The position numbers were made by a program, and so were the translations under genes. From positions 1,247,501-1,311,500 of the forward strand of contig NZ_CP124576.1 of the NCBI RefSeq assembly GCF_000281715.2: a stretch of 64,000 nt of DNA, in the 5' to 3' direction. Positions 30,589 to 39,660 of this stretch are shown here, in pieces (within the stretch, counting starts at the first letter, position 1; each line of letters begins with the position of its first letter). This DNA comes from Sphingobium sp. AP49 (lineage in GTDB: Bacteria > Pseudomonadota > Alphaproteobacteria > Sphingomonadales > Sphingomonadaceae). The notes below the pieces were generated by a model. The model was not told the DNA's origin, ran no database searches, and saw only the letters and a program-made list of their open reading frames with translations.

Positions 30589-30623
30589 AAGGCGAATGCT
30601 CTATCCAACTGAGCTACGGGGCC
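30547..30623 (-). tRNA. tRNA-Arg (anticodon TCT)
   Basis: A 77-base tRNA with encoded CCA. The acceptor stem (GGCCCCG with CGGGGTC) pairs fully with one G-U; the D-loop, anticodon stem-loop (loop CTTCTAA, anticodon TCT) and T-arm (GGTTCGAATCC) are all canonical. It decodes AGA/AGG arginine codons. The 3' half, 42 bases, lies on the opposite strand of the end of the membrane-protein gene. Confidence 0.97.
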
Positions 30624-30709
30624 GTGCGCGGGTGCGATAGCGGGGCTTGGCGCGCCGTGCAACGTTTCGCCACCATTGCAATCGCTGGTCGGCCGGATAT
30701 GCACGGGGC

Positions 30710-31429
30710 ATGAGCGAAGCCGGCATTCAGAAAATTGACGCGACTGCGCTGGGCGCGCGGCCATTGCGCTATTATGATTTCTTCATGGCCGCGTTCGTCG
30801 CCATATTATTGTTATCGAACCTGATCGGCGCGGCAAAGCTGTCTTCGCTGGGGGGCGTCACTTTCGGGGCCGGCATTCTCTTCTTTCCGCTAGGCTATGT
30901 GATCGGGGATGTGCTGACCGAGGTTTATGGCTTCGCCCGGGCACGGCGCTGCGTCTGGGCGGGTTTTGGCGCGATGCTGTTCATGGCGTTGATGAGCTGG
31001 GTCGTGGTGGCGTTGCCACCAGCCGAGGGCTGGCCGGATCAGAAGGCCTATGAGGCCGTCTTTGGCAGTACATGGCGCATTGTCTTCGCATCGCTTGCGG
31101 CTTTCTGGGCGGGCGAGTTGGCCAACAGTTTCGTGATGGCGAAGATGAAGATGCTGACACAGGGCAAATATCTCTGGACCCGTACCATCGGGTCCACGGT
31201 GGTGGGCCAAGGGGTGGACAGCCTGCTCTTTTATCCGCTGGCTTTCTATGGTGACTGGACGACGGCACAGGTGTTGACCGTGATGGTCACCAATTGGGCG
31301 ATGAAGGTTGGGTGGGAAGCCGCGCTGACCCCGGTGACCTATGTCGTGGTGAACAGCCTCAAGCGGCGCGAGGGGTTGGACGTCTATGATGCAGAGACGA
31401 ACTTCACACCGTTCCGTACCCGTCTGTGA
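30710..31429 (+). CDS. Queuosine precursor transporter (YhhQ family)
   Basis: A 239-residue membrane protein of the YhhQ/COG1738 family, which imports queuosine precursors for tRNA modification. About six transmembrane helices are visible, with the conserved segments ILFFPLGYVIGDVLTEVYGFARARR, the central FWAGELANSFVMAKMKMLTQGK and RTIGSTVVGQGVDSLLFYPLAF. The start is ATG 30710 with CACGGGG just upstream. It follows the tRNA gene on the other strand. No queuosine synthesis gene is nearby. Confidence 0.9.
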   Translation: MSEAGIQKIDATALGARPLRYYDFFMAAFVAILLLSNLIGAAKLSSLGGVTFGAGILFFPLGYVIGDVLTEVYGFARARRCVWAGFGAMLFMALMSWVVVALPPAEGWPDQKAYEAVFGSTWRIVFASLAAFWAGELANSFVMAKMKMLTQGKYLWTRTIGSTVVGQGVDSLLFYPLAFYGDWTTAQVLTVMVTNWAMKVGWEAALTPVTYVVVNSLKRREGLDVYDAETNFTPFRTRL

Positions 31430-31516
31430 TCGGGAAATATCCTTATCGTAAAGAGACTTTTTACCCAAAGGGTGCAGGGGTGATCTCTCCAGTAAAGAAG
31501 AGCAGTCGCCAACCTC

Positions 31517-32518
31517 GTGCCCAGCCAGTTAGCCCACTCCTTCGCGCGTGCGCATGATGACGCGCTTTCCGACTTTGCGGACGACCGAATCCATCGCCTG
31601 ACCGACGTCGCCCGCGCGCTGAGTGCCGATGCCCAAGCGGTCCAGGCGACGCTAGCCCTGGCCGAACGGCGGTTCCAGGCGACCTTTCTGCATGCGCCGG
31701 TGGGCATTGCCCATGTCGCGCTCGATGGCGCGTTTCTAACGGTTAATCCGCGTTTTGAGGAAATTACCGGCTATTCTGCCGCAATGCTGATCCGTCTCGG
31801 CTTCCAGCAGATTACCCATCCCGACGATCTGGGTGCAGACATCCTGCTGCTGGAGCAGTTAAACCGTGGCGAGACATCGCGCTACACGCTTGAGAAGCGC
31901 TATATTCGCGCGGACGGCACGATCATCTGGGTCAATCTGACCGTGGCTCTGGTCCGCGATGATCAGGACTGTCCGGAATTCTATGTCGCGGTGGTCGAGG
32001 ATCTGTCAGAGATGCGGCAGGCCCATTTCGATGCCATCCACGATCCGCTGACCCGGTTGCTCAATCGGCGCGGCTTTGTCGTGCGGGCGCGGCAATTGCT
32101 GCAACAGGCCGCCGACGCGAACCAGGTCATCAGCCTGATCTATCTCGACCTCGACGGGTTCAAGCAGCTTAATGATAGCCGCGGGCATAGCGCCGGCGAT
32201 CGCTGCCTGCACGATGTTGCCCGTTTGATCGAGGTGACGATGCGGCCGCAGGATGTGGCAGCACGCATGGGCGGCGACGAATTCGTCATGCTGTCCGCCA
32301 ATATGGGCACGCAGGCGGGGCAGGCGCTGGGCGAAGCGTTGCGCATCGGTCTTGAAGGGCTGAACGGTGAGTGGGGCGTCAGCGGCAGCTTTGGTCTGGT
32401 GACCTTGATCCCCGACGACGAGACCGAACTGGACCTGATCGTCGCGCGCGCGGATGAAGCGATGCTGGCAGCCAAGCGCTCCGGCAAGAATCAGCTGGTG
32501 ACCACCGCACTGTTGTAA
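31517..32518 (+). CDS. PAS-GGDEF diguanylate cyclase
   Basis: A 333-residue soluble protein: about 50 residues of helix, a PAS domain (about 51-165, with [31 protein letters not shown]) and a GGDEF domain. The catalytic motif GGDEF is at 252-256 with an RxxD inhibitory site (Arg243-Asp246) five residues before, so an active, feedback-inhibited cyclic-di-GMP synthase is expected. The PAS ligand is unknown. The start is GTG 31517 and not well supported by a ribosome-binding site. Its 3' end overlaps the convergent truA by 28 bp. Confidence 0.9.
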   Translation: MPSQLAHSFARAHDDALSDFADDRIHRLTDVARALSADAQAVQATLALAERRFQATFLHAPVGIAHVALDGAFLTVNPRFEEITGYSAAMLIRLGFQQITHPDDLGADILLLEQLNRGETSRYTLEKRYIRADGTIIWVNLTVALVRDDQDCPEFYVAVVEDLSEMRQAHFDAIHDPLTRLLNRRGFVVRARQLLQQAADANQVISLIYLDLDGFKQLNDSRGHSAGDRCLHDVARLIEVTMRPQDVAARMGGDEFVMLSANMGTQAGQALGEALRIGLEGLNGEWGVSGSFGLVTLIPDDETELDLIVARADEAMLAAKRSGKNQLVTTALL

Positions 32519-33249
32519 TCGGCACGCACGAAATAGAGGCCGTCGGGCGGTGCGTTAAGGCCCAGCCGGGCGCGATCGCGCGCCTCCAGCGCATCGCGCA
32601 GGTCATCGGCGTTCCACCGGCCCATGCCGACCATGGCGAGACAGCCGACCATCGAGCGGACCTGATGATGGAGAAAGGACCGCGCCTCCGCCCGGATGGC
32701 GATGCGATCGCCCTCGCGCACGACATCCAGCATCGCCAGCGACTTCAGGGGGCTGGCCGCCTGGCAATGGACCGAGCGGAAGGTGGTGAAGTCATGATGG
32801 CCGACCAGGATCTGCGCGGCGTCGTGCATCGCATCGGCATCGAGCGGCTGGATCACGCGCCAGGCGAGCCCCGATTCCAGCGTCAGCGGCGCACGGCGGT
32901 TGGCGATGCGGTAGATATAGGCGCGGCCGAGGCAGCTGAAGCGGGCATGCCAGTCCGGCGCGACTTCCTCGCAGGCGAGGATCGCGACGGGGTGCGGCCG
33001 CAACTTGGCATTGATCGCCTCCATCAGGCGGAAGGGCGTCAGCGGCTTTTCGACATCGGCATGGGCCCGCATGGCCAGGCCATGGACGCCGGCATCGGTG
33101 CGGCCGGCGGCATGCAGGATCGCGCGCTCGCCGGTGACGGCATGGATCGCATCCTCGATCGCCTGCTGGACGCTGGGGCCATGGGCCTGACGCTGCCAGC
33201 CCATGAACGGACGGCCGTCAAATTCGACGGTGAAGGCGAAACGGGCCAT
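32491..33249 (-). CDS. truA: tRNA pseudouridine(38-40) synthase
   Basis: TruA makes pseudouridine at positions 38-40 of tRNA anticodon arms. The 252-residue protein has the active-site motif GRTDAGVH with catalytic Asp52, the opening [16 protein letters not shown] and the later [11 protein letters not shown]. It lies 4 bases after fmt, so the two are in one unit. Full length. Confidence 0.97.
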   Translation of the reverse strand: MARFAFTVEFDGRPFMGWQRQAHGPSVQQAIEDAIHAVTGERAILHAAGRTDAGVHGLAMRAHADVEKPLTPFRLMEAINAKLRPHPVAILACEEVAPDWHARFSCLGRAYIYRIANRRAPLTLESGLAWRVIQPLDADAMHDAAQILVGHHDFTTFRSVHCQAASPLKSLAMLDVVREGDRIAIRAEARSFLHHQVRSMVGCLAMVGMGRWNADDLRDALEARDRARLGLNAPPDGLYFVRADYNSAVVTS

Positions 33250-33253
33250 CGGG

Positions 33254-34162
33254 TCAGGCGTCGACCCGGCTGCCGGTGGGCATGTCGAAACCGCGCAGCA
33301 ATTCGCCCGCCGACATCGCCGCCTTGCCCGCGCGCTGAATCAGGGTCGGCCGGATGGCGCCATGGCCGCAGCCGATCAGCAGGCTGTGGTCGAGCAGTTC
33401 GCCCGCCGGCCCGGCATGATCCTCGACCGTGGCGGCAAGGATACGGAAGCGTTCGTCGCCATATTCGAAGAAGGCGCCGGGGAAGGGGTTGAAGGCGCGG
33501 ACCTGACGTTCGACCTGATGCGCGTCGCGGCTGAAATCGATCCGTGCCTCCGCCTTGTCGATCTTGGCGGCATAGGTGACGCCCTCCTCGGGCTGGACCA
33601 CCGGCGGATGGCCGGCAAGATCGTCCAGCACATCGACCATCAGATCGGCGCCGGCCTGCGCCAGTTCCTCGGTCAATTCGCCGGCCGTCTTGTCCTCGAC
33701 CGGGGTAACATGCTTGGCGCGCATCGGCCCGGTGTCGAGCCCGGCCTCCATGTCCATGATGGTGACGCCGGTGACATTGTCGCCGGACAGGATGGCGCGC
33801 TGCACCGGCGCCGCGCCGCGCCAGCGCGGCAGTAGCGAACCGTGGATGTTGAGGCAGCCATGGCGCGGCATCGCCAGGATCGCGGGCGGCAGGATCAGGC
33901 CATAGGCGGCGACCACCGCGACATCGGCATCAAGCGCGGCGAAGGCGGCCTGCAGCGTCTCGTCCTTGAGCGAGACGGGCGTGCGCACCGCGATCCCCAG
34001 TTGTTCGGCGCGGGCCTGGACCGGGGAGGGGCGCAGCGCCTTGCCCCGGCCGGCCGGCCGGGGCGGCTGGCTATAAACGGCGACGATGTCATGCCCGGCC
34101 TTCACCAGCGCATCGAGCGCTGGAACGGCGAAATCGGGGGTGCCCATATAGATGATACGCAT
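33254..34162 (-). CDS. fmt: Methionyl-tRNA formyltransferase
   Basis: Fmt formylates initiator Met-tRNA. The 302-residue sequence has [14 protein letters not shown], the folate-site core [25 protein letters not shown] (Asn, His and, later, Asp of [14 protein letters not shown]) and the C-terminal tRNA-binding domain. The start is ATG 34162; the open frame continues 12 codons further, into the inverted repeat upstream, without support. truA follows 4 bases downstream. The common fmt partner def is not adjacent here (it is at 41649). Confidence 0.97.
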   Translation of the reverse strand: MRIIYMGTPDFAVPALDALVKAGHDIVAVYSQPPRPAGRGKALRPSPVQARAEQLGIAVRTPVSLKDETLQAAFAALDADVAVVAAYGLILPPAILAMPRHGCLNIHGSLLPRWRGAAPVQRAILSGDNVTGVTIMDMEAGLDTGPMRAKHVTPVEDKTAGELTEELAQAGADLMVDVLDDLAGHPPVVQPEEGVTYAAKIDKAEARIDFSRDAHQVERQVRAFNPFPGAFFEYGDERFRILAATVEDHAGPAGELLDHSLLIGCGHGAIRPTLIQRAGKAAMSAGELLRGFDMPTGSRVDA

Positions 34163-34184
34163 AGTTTTTCCGCTTCCCGCACCG

Positions 34185-34248
34185 GCCCGCTCCCCCACCC
34201 GGCCACCCTCAAGATACTGCCGTTGGGTGGCCGGGTGGAGGAGCGGGC
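34185..34248. repeat. 24-bp inverted repeat in the fmt-recR gap
   Basis: Arms at 34185-34208 and 34225-34248 are complementary at 23 of 24 positions, around a 16-base loop; the stem extends three more pairs if a G-U is allowed. The core is CCACCCGGCCACCC and its complement. It lies between the divergent starts of fmt and recR. The length suggests an interspersed palindromic repeat unit or a strong transcript fold, and it would sit in the 5' leader of one or both genes. Confidence 0.8.
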
Positions 34249-34340
34249 TGGCACCGCATTTGAAATCTGCCTGGGGCCTATTTCCAAGATCGCTCTCAAA
34301 CCTCTTGTCGGGACGACTTGCAAGCCCTTATCTCGGTTCC

Positions 34341-34937
34341 ATGGCATCCCCAGAAATCGAGACGCTGACCCAGGCGCTGTCGCGACTGCCCGGCCTTGGC
34401 CCCCGTTCGGCACGCCGCGCGGTGCTGCATCTGCTCAAGAAGCGCGAGGGCGCGCTGGAGCCGCTGCTGCGCGCGCTGACGGCGGTCAATGAGCGACTGG
34501 TCACCTGCCAGGTCTGCGGCAATGTCGATACGGTCGATCCCTGCGGCATCTGTGCCGATCCGCGCCGTGACGCGCGGGGGCTGTGCGTGGTGGAGGATGT
34601 CGCGGACCTGTGGGCGCTGGACAAGTCGCGCCTCTTTCCCGGCCGGTTCCATGTGCTGGGCGGGCGCCTCTCCGCGCTGGAGGGGGTGCGGCCGGAGGAT
34701 CTGAGCATCGACGCGCTGGTCGCGCGGGTCGAGGCGGGCGGCATCGACGAGGTGGTGCTGGCGATGAACGCCACGCTGGAGGGGCAGACCACTGCTCATT
34801 ATCTGGCCGAGCGGCTGGAGCGCTTTCCCATCCGCCTCACCCAATTGGCCCATGGCGTGCCGGTGGGCGGCGAACTCGACTATCTGGACGAGGGGACGCT
34901 GGCCCAGGCGCTGCGCGCGCGGCGGCCGCTGGGATAG
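34341..34937 (+). CDS. recR: Recombination protein RecR
   Basis: RecR works with RecF and RecO to load RecA on gapped DNA. The 198-residue protein has the helix-hairpin-helix [20 protein letters not shown], a zinc finger with Cys56, Cys59, Cys68 and Cys71, and a Toprim domain ([13 protein letters not shown]). Full length. The start is ATG 34341; the frame is open 63 codons upstream, but that stretch contains the repeat and has no family match. Confidence 0.97.
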   Translation: MASPEIETLTQALSRLPGLGPRSARRAVLHLLKKREGALEPLLRALTAVNERLVTCQVCGNVDTVDPCGICADPRRDARGLCVVEDVADLWALDKSRLFPGRFHVLGGRLSALEGVRPEDLSIDALVARVEAGGIDEVVLAMNATLEGQTTAHYLAERLERFPIRLTQLAHGVPVGGELDYLDEGTLAQALRARRPLG

Positions 34938-34963
34938 GAGGTGGGGCCTGGCCGGTCGCACGT

Positions 34964-34999
34964 TTCTCTTCCCACGCCGAACGCGGCGCGGGAAGAGAA
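34964..34999. terminator. Bidirectional terminator between recR and actP
   Basis: Arms of 16 bases (TTCTCTTCCCACGCCG at 34964-34979 and the complement at 34984-34999, 15 of 16 paired) with a 4-base loop, placed exactly between the convergent ends of recR and actP. The outer TTCTCTT/AAGAGAA segments give a short pyrimidine tail in both directions. Confidence 0.75.
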
Positions 35000-35002
35000 G
35001 GG

Positions 35003-36709
35003 TCAATGATCGCTGGCGGCGAAGGCCCCGATGCCGGTTTCCGCCCGCACCCGCTGCGCCGGATAGCCCGCCTTGTCCACCGCCGCGCGGGGCGAGCGGT
35101 CGAGCCGGGAGATCAGCCAGATGGCGATGAAGCCGGCCGGGACCGAGAAAATCGCCGCCGAGCTATAGGGGAAAGGCGCCGGGCCAAGGCCGAAGGTCGT
35201 GGTCCACACCGCCGGCGACAGCAGGGTGAGGACAAAGGCCGTCAGCAGCCCGATCGTGCCGCCCCAGGCCGCGCCGCGCGTGGTGCAGCCGCTCCACAGC
35301 AGCGACAGGATCAGCACCGGGAAATTGCCCGAAGCCGCCAGCGCGAAGGCGAGGCTGACCATGAAGGCGACATTCTGCTTCTCGAACACCAGCCCCAGCA
35401 GCACCGCCAGCGCGCCCAGAGCCAGGGTGGTGATCCGCGAGACGCGCAGTTCGTCGGCCGAATTGGCCCGGCCCTGTTTCAGCACCGTGGCGTAGAGGTC
35501 ATGGCTGACCGCCGAGGCGGCCGACAAGGTGAGCCCTGCCACCACCGCCAGGATCGTCGCGAAGGCCACGGCCGAGATGAAGCCCAGGAAGGCGTTGCCG
35601 CCGACCGCATGGGCGAGATGGATCGCCGCCATATTGCCGCCGCCGCGCAGCGTGCCGTCGGCCATCTTGTATCCGGCATCGGTGCCGACCAGGATGATCG
35701 CGCCAAAGCCGATGATGAAGGTCAGGATATAGAAATAGCCGATCCAGCCGGTTGCCCACAGCACCGACTTGCGCGCTTCCTTGGCATCGGGGACGGTGAA
35801 GAAGCGCATCAATATGTGCGGCAGGCCGGCCGTGCCCAGCATCAGCGCGAGGCCGAAGGAGATGGCCGAAACCGGATCCTTGATGAAGCCGCCCGGCGCC
35901 ATGATCGCCCGGCCCTTCGCCGCGGCGTCGGCCGGGGTGGCGCCGGCGGCCTGCGCGGCTGCGCTCTTCACCGCGACCGCGCGAGCGAACAGCGCTTCGA
36001 GCGAGAAGCCGAACTGGGCCAGCACCATCAGCGCCATGAAGCTGGCGCCGCCGAGCAGCAGCACCGCCTTGATGATCTGGACCCAGGTGGTCGCGCGCAT
36101 GCCGCCGAACAGCACATAGAGCATCATCAGCGCGCCGACGATCACCACCGCCACCGCATAGGGCAGGCCGAACAGCAATTTGATGAGCTGCCCCGCGCCC
36201 ACCATCTGGGCGATCAGGTAGAAGCTGACGACCAGCAGGGTGGAGACCGCCGCGAAGCTGCGCACCGGCGGCTGGGCGAACCGGTAGGAAGCGACGTCGG
36301 CGAAGGTGAAGCGACCAAGGTTGCGCAACCGCTCCGCCATCAGGAACAGCAGGATCGGCCAGCCGACCAGGAAGCCGGTGGAGTAGATGAGGCCATCATA
36401 GCCGTCGGTGAAGATCTGCGCTGATATGCCGAGGAAGGAGGCGGCGGACATATAATCGCCCGCCATGGCAAGGCCGTTCTGGAAGCCGCTGATGCCGCCG
36501 CCCGCCGTGTAGAAGTCCGACGCGGTGCGGGTGCGCGCGGCCGCCGCCTTGGTTATCCACAGGGTCAGGCCGACAAAGGCGACGAACATCGCGATCGCCA
36601 CCCAGTTGATCGGCTGACGCTGCGCCTCCCCCTCCAGCGCGGCGGCGAAGGCGGGGGCGGGCATCAATACAAGGACGGGGGCGAGCGCGCCGGCAAGCCG
36701 CGCCCTCAT
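35003..36709 (-). CDS. actP: Acetate/cation symporter
   Basis: A 568-residue sodium:solute symporter of the ActP type, with a signal peptide (about 1-23) and 13 or so transmembrane helices. The [32 protein letters not shown] region and the [24 protein letters not shown] segment with the Na-site serines are typical. ActP takes up acetate and related short acids. Its start overlaps the DUF485 gene by 4 bp, a pairing found in most actP operons. An acs gene is not in the window. Confidence 0.93.
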   Translation of the reverse strand: MRARLAGALAPVLVLMPAPAFAAALEGEAQRQPINWVAIAMFVAFVGLTLWITKAAAARTRTASDFYTAGGGISGFQNGLAMAGDYMSAASFLGISAQIFTDGYDGLIYSTGFLVGWPILLFLMAERLRNLGRFTFADVASYRFAQPPVRSFAAVSTLLVVSFYLIAQMVGAGQLIKLLFGLPYAVAVVIVGALMMLYVLFGGMRATTWVQIIKAVLLLGGASFMALMVLAQFGFSLEALFARAVAVKSAAAQAAGATPADAAAKGRAIMAPGGFIKDPVSAISFGLALMLGTAGLPHILMRFFTVPDAKEARKSVLWATGWIGYFYILTFIIGFGAIILVGTDAGYKMADGTLRGGGNMAAIHLAHAVGGNAFLGFISAVAFATILAVVAGLTLSAASAVSHDLYATVLKQGRANSADELRVSRITTLALGALAVLLGLVFEKQNVAFMVSLAFALAASGNFPVLILSLLWSGCTTRGAAWGGTIGLLTAFVLTLLSPAVWTTTFGLGPAPFPYSSAAIFSVPAGFIAIWLISRLDRSPRAAVDKAGYPAQRVRAETGIGAFAASDH

Positions 36710-37035
36710 GCGCCATGATCCTTGAGGATCGCGGCCATCTGCGCATCATGATGACGGTTGGCATAGGCGACATAAAGGCCGGTCAGCGCGATCGCGAGCA
36801 GAATGAGGCCCAGGCCGATCGGAATGCCGATCGAGGTGACGCCATCGCCGATCGGCATGCCCAGCAGCGCCTTGTCGAAGGCGATCAGCGTCAGATAGCC
36901 GACGAAGGCAGCGAAGATGATCGCCGACAGCCACCATCCCAGCCGCGCCCGGCGCGCCACCAATTCGATATAGCGGGGATCGGCCCCCACCGCCGCGATC
37001 AGCGCCTCGTCCGTGCGCCCAGCCTCTTGCGTCAT
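36706..37035 (-). CDS. DUF485 membrane protein, ActP partner
   Basis: A 109-residue protein with two transmembrane helices ([23 protein letters not shown] and [25 protein letters not shown]), the DUF485/YjcH layout. It starts at ATG 37035 and overlaps actP by 4 bp. Its function is not established; the invariable link with acetate permease suggests a helper role. The frame is open upstream to 37122 but that part has no family match. Confidence 0.88.
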   Translation of the reverse strand: MTQEAGRTDEALIAAVGADPRYIELVARRARLGWWLSAIIFAAFVGYLTLIAFDKALLGMPIGDGVTSIGIPIGLGLILLAIALTGLYVAYANRHHDAQMAAILKDHGA

Positions 37036-37129
37036 CCATGCTCCCCTGTTCTTGACCGCCATGCTAGCCGGCCAGCCCCCGATTGCAATGGCATGGCTGC
37101 CGGGCCTATATCCTAGCGGCACAGACTTG

Positions 37130-37167
37130 CGGCCTTACTGTTTTATGCACATATGACAGCAAGGCCG
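37130..37167. promoter_or_regulatory. 12-bp inverted repeat in front of telA
   Basis: CGGCCTTACTGT and ACAGCAAGGCCG are complementary at 11 of 12 positions around a 14-base AT-rich loop. The element ends 22 bases before the telA start codon, in the 154-bp divergent gap with DUF485/actP. Position suits an operator or a leader hairpin; no regulator gene is next to it. Confidence 0.5.
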
Positions 37168-37189
37168 ATATTGGCCCCTGGGAGATGAC

Positions 37190-38401
37190 ATGGCTTCGAC
37201 CGCGCCGACCGCGACCGCTGATACGCTGAACCTGACGCCGCCCGACCCGGTGCCGGTGGTCGCGCCCGAAAAGGCGGCGGGGCTGGTGCCGATCGACGAC
37301 GAGAAGCGATCCAAGCTGGATGAGAAGGTCGACGCCTTCATCGACGATCTGGTCGCGCAGGATGCCAATTCGCCCGCCTTCGGCCAGCGCGTCGACCAGT
37401 TGACCAATATGGGTCGCAAGGAAATTGCCGAGGCCGCCGGGCACAGCAACCGCTTCCTCGATCGACCGGTGCGCGCGATGGACAGCGACAACAAGGTCGG
37501 CGCGGACCTGGCCGAACTGCGTCGCACGGTCGAGGATCTGGACCCGGGCAAGCGCGGCAGCCTGACCGCGCCCAAGAAGCTGTTCGGCATCATCCCGTTC
37601 GGCAACAAGATGCGCGACTATTTCGACAGCTACAAGTCGAGCCAGACGCATATCAACTCGATCCTCGGCAGCCTCGCCAGCGGCAAGGACGTGCTGATCA
37701 AGGACAATGCCGCGATCGACGTGGAACGCCAGAATATGTGGGCCACCATGGGCAAGCTGGAACAGATGATCCACATCAGTAAGACCATGGACGCACGCCT
37801 CGAGTCCAAGGCGCTGGAGCTGGATTCGACCGATCCGACAAAGGCCAAGGCGATCCGCGAGAGCGCGCTTTTCTACATCCGCCAGCGCACCCAGGATCTG
37901 CTGACCCAGATGGCGGTCACGGTGCAGGGCTATCTGGCGCTGGACCTGGTGAAGAAGAATAATGTCGAGCTGGTGAAGGGCGTCGACCGCGCCAGCACCA
38001 CCACCGTCGCCGCGCTGCGCACCGCCGTGACCGTGGCGCAGGCGCTGGTCGGCCAGCGGCTGGTGCTGGAACAGATCACCGCGCTCAACACCACGACGGC
38101 CAATATCATCGATTCGACCGGCGAGCTGCTCAAGAGCCAGACCGCGCAGATTCACGAGCAGGCGGCCAGCAGCACGATCCCAATCGAGACGCTGCAGCGC
38201 GCCTTCCAGAATATCTATGACACGATGGACAATATCGACACGTTCAAGCTCAAGGCGCTCGAAAACATGAAGACGACAGTCACCGTGCTGTCGAGCGAGG
38301 TGGAAAAGTCCAAGGGCTATATCGCCCGGTCCGAAGGGCAGGCCCAGGCCGCCAAGGAAGCGCGGGCGGAAAACCCGCTGCTGAGCGCGATCGAGGGATA
38401 A
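37190..38401 (+). CDS. telA: TelA/KlaA-family toxic anion resistance protein
   Basis: A 403-residue, mostly alpha-helical protein of the TelA family: the segments FGIIPFGNKMRDYFDSYKSSQTHINSILGSLASGKDVLIKDNAAIDVERQNMW and the later QTQDLL-type helices with coiled-coil character match it. TelA proteins were named for tellurite resistance but their biochemical role is unknown; they also occur in stress-related Ter gene clusters. No transmembrane segment is seen. It is followed 7 bp later by a XpaC-like gene, the arrangement seen for YaaN and XpaC in Bacillus. Confidence 0.9.
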   Translation: MASTAPTATADTLNLTPPDPVPVVAPEKAAGLVPIDDEKRSKLDEKVDAFIDDLVAQDANSPAFGQRVDQLTNMGRKEIAEAAGHSNRFLDRPVRAMDSDNKVGADLAELRRTVEDLDPGKRGSLTAPKKLFGIIPFGNKMRDYFDSYKSSQTHINSILGSLASGKDVLIKDNAAIDVERQNMWATMGKLEQMIHISKTMDARLESKALELDSTDPTKAKAIRESALFYIRQRTQDLLTQMAVTVQGYLALDLVKKNNVELVKGVDRASTTTVAALRTAVTVAQALVGQRLVLEQITALNTTTANIIDSTGELLKSQTAQIHEQAASSTIPIETLQRAFQNIYDTMDNIDTFKLKALENMKTTVTVLSSEVEKSKGYIARSEGQAQAAKEARAENPLLSAIEG

Positions 38402-38408
38402 GGCAATC

Positions 38409-39125
38409 ATGTCCAGCGATATCGATCGCTACATCCGGGATCGCGTGGAACCCACGCTGCGCCGACATAGCGCGCGGGGCCAGAGCCTGACCGCGCGCGC
38501 GCGCAAGCGGCGCAATGCCGGGCTGCTGCGCAAGGTAAAATATGCCTTCTGGGCGATCGTCGCCATCCTGCTGGCCAGCATGGTCGCCGGCTTCGTGCTG
38601 CCACTGGGCATCAACGGCGTGATGATCGCGCTTGGCGTCATGATCGCCGCCATCGTGCTGATCGCGCTGCTGCCGACCGGAGAAAGCGTGCGGACCGAAG
38701 CGCTGGCCGGCACGGCGCTGACCGCCCTGCCGCTCAAGACCGAAATCTGGCTGGAGAATCAGCGCAAGGCGCTGCCCGCGCCGGCCGTGACTTTGGTCGA
38801 CAGCATCGGCGTCAAGCTGGAGACATTGACGCCCCAGCTCGAACGGCTGGGCGAACAGGATCCGGCCGCGCACGAAATCCGCAAGCTGCTGGCCGATCAT
38901 TTGCCCGAACTGGTGACAGGCTATCAGTCGATCCCTGCGCCGCTACGCCGCGAGGAGCGCAATGGCCGCGTGCCCGAAAAGCAGCTGATCGAGGGCCTGT
39001 CGGTGATCGATGCCGAGATCGGCCGGATGAGCGAGCAACTGGCGAGCGGCGACCTCGACAAGCTGGCGACCCAGAACCGCTTCCTGGAACTGAAATATCA
39101 GGAGGCGAAGGAACTTGGCGCCTAG
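38409..39125 (+). CDS. XpaC-like membrane protein
   Basis: A 238-residue protein with a basic N terminus (RRHSARGQSLTARARKRRNAG), two transmembrane helices (about 45-90) and a helical cytoplasmic domain of about 145 residues. Its position directly after telA and its topology suggest the XpaC (5-bromo-4-chloroindolyl phosphate hydrolysis) family that pairs with TelA proteins; the sequence similarity itself is hard to judge by eye. It probably forms a membrane anchor for the telA product. No enzymatic motif is visible. Confidence 0.65.
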   Translation: MSSDIDRYIRDRVEPTLRRHSARGQSLTARARKRRNAGLLRKVKYAFWAIVAILLASMVAGFVLPLGINGVMIALGVMIAAIVLIALLPTGESVRTEALAGTALTALPLKTEIWLENQRKALPAPAVTLVDSIGVKLETLTPQLERLGEQDPAAHEIRKLLADHLPELVTGYQSIPAPLRREERNGRVPEKQLIEGLSVIDAEIGRMSEQLASGDLDKLATQNRFLELKYQEAKELGA

Positions 39126-39143
39126 CGCCGTCTTCCTTCCTGC

Positions 39144-39299
39144 ATGATCCACCTCACTCTCATCATCGTCGACTTCCTGACGGGCCTGCTGGCCGCCGGG
39201 GCCTGGGCCTTGGCTTCGGCTGGCGGTGCGATCGCGGCTATGGTCGGCGGCGGCGTGCTGGGCTTATCCCTGTTCCGCCGTTGGCGCAGGCGGGGTTGA
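39144..39299 (+). CDS. Possible 51-residue membrane peptide
   Basis: An ORF of 51 codons, 18 bp after the XpaC-like gene, encoding MIHLTLIIVDFLTGLLAAG, a second hydrophobic stretch GGAIAAMVGGGVLGLSLF and a basic tail RRWRRRG. Two membrane spans with a positively charged end follow the usual positive-inside pattern. No good ribosome-binding site precedes it, so it could be chance. If real, it completes a three-gene unit with telA. Confidence 0.4.
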   Translation: MIHLTLIIVDFLTGLLAAGAWALASAGGAIAAMVGGGVLGLSLFRRWRRRG

Positions 39300-39321
39300 A
39301 AAGGGACCGGCAATCCCCTGA

Positions 39322-39660
39322 TCAGGCACCGGCCGGGGTTCGGGTGATGTGCATGGCCCGGCGCTGGCGGTAATGGGCGGGTTCCTGGTCGCCCAATATC
39401 TCTTCGGTCAGCGAGACATGGGCGAGGGTCAGCATCATGTCCATCAGTCGCTGGTCGGCCGGCGACAGGGCATTGATCGGGCAGGTGTCGAGATGGGTGA
39501 GGGCGGCGTCGAGTAGCGGCGCGGCGGCGGCGAAGAAGGCTGCGCGGTCGGTCGGGTGCGCATCGCCGCGCCGGGCGGCGCGGGCGATCGAGCCGCTGAT
39601 TGCCCAGCAATCGGTAAAGGGGGTGAGCGCGGCGAAACCGGCCGGAAGCAGGGTGCTCAT
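39322..39660 (-). CDS. Unknown protein coupled to a Rieske oxygenase
   Basis: A 112-residue, mostly helical, soluble protein that I do not recognise. It starts within the last codons of the Rieske oxygenase gene (4-bp overlap, ATGA), so the two are coupled. It has two cysteines (TDCWAIS and DTCPINA) and a conserved-looking ADQRLMDMMLTLAHVSLTEEILGD segment. It lacks a flavin, ferredoxin or beta-subunit motif. A role as an accessory factor of the oxygenase is inferred only from coupling. Confidence 0.75.
   Translation of the reverse strand: MSTLLPAGFAALTPFTDCWAISGSIARAARRGDAHPTDRAAFFAAAAPLLDAALTHLDTCPINALSPADQRLMDMMLTLAHVSLTEEILGDQEPAHYRQRRAMHITRTPAGA

Noticed and set aside
30547..31429. Genomic island inserted at tRNA-Arg.
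   Set aside because: No integrase, no duplicated 3' tRNA end and no composition shift were seen around the tRNA gene.
34583..36424. A plus-strand ORF of 613 codons covering recR and most of actP.
   Set aside because: Antisense or out-of-frame to recognised genes; composition extremely rich in Arg, Gln and Asp, typical of a shadow frame.
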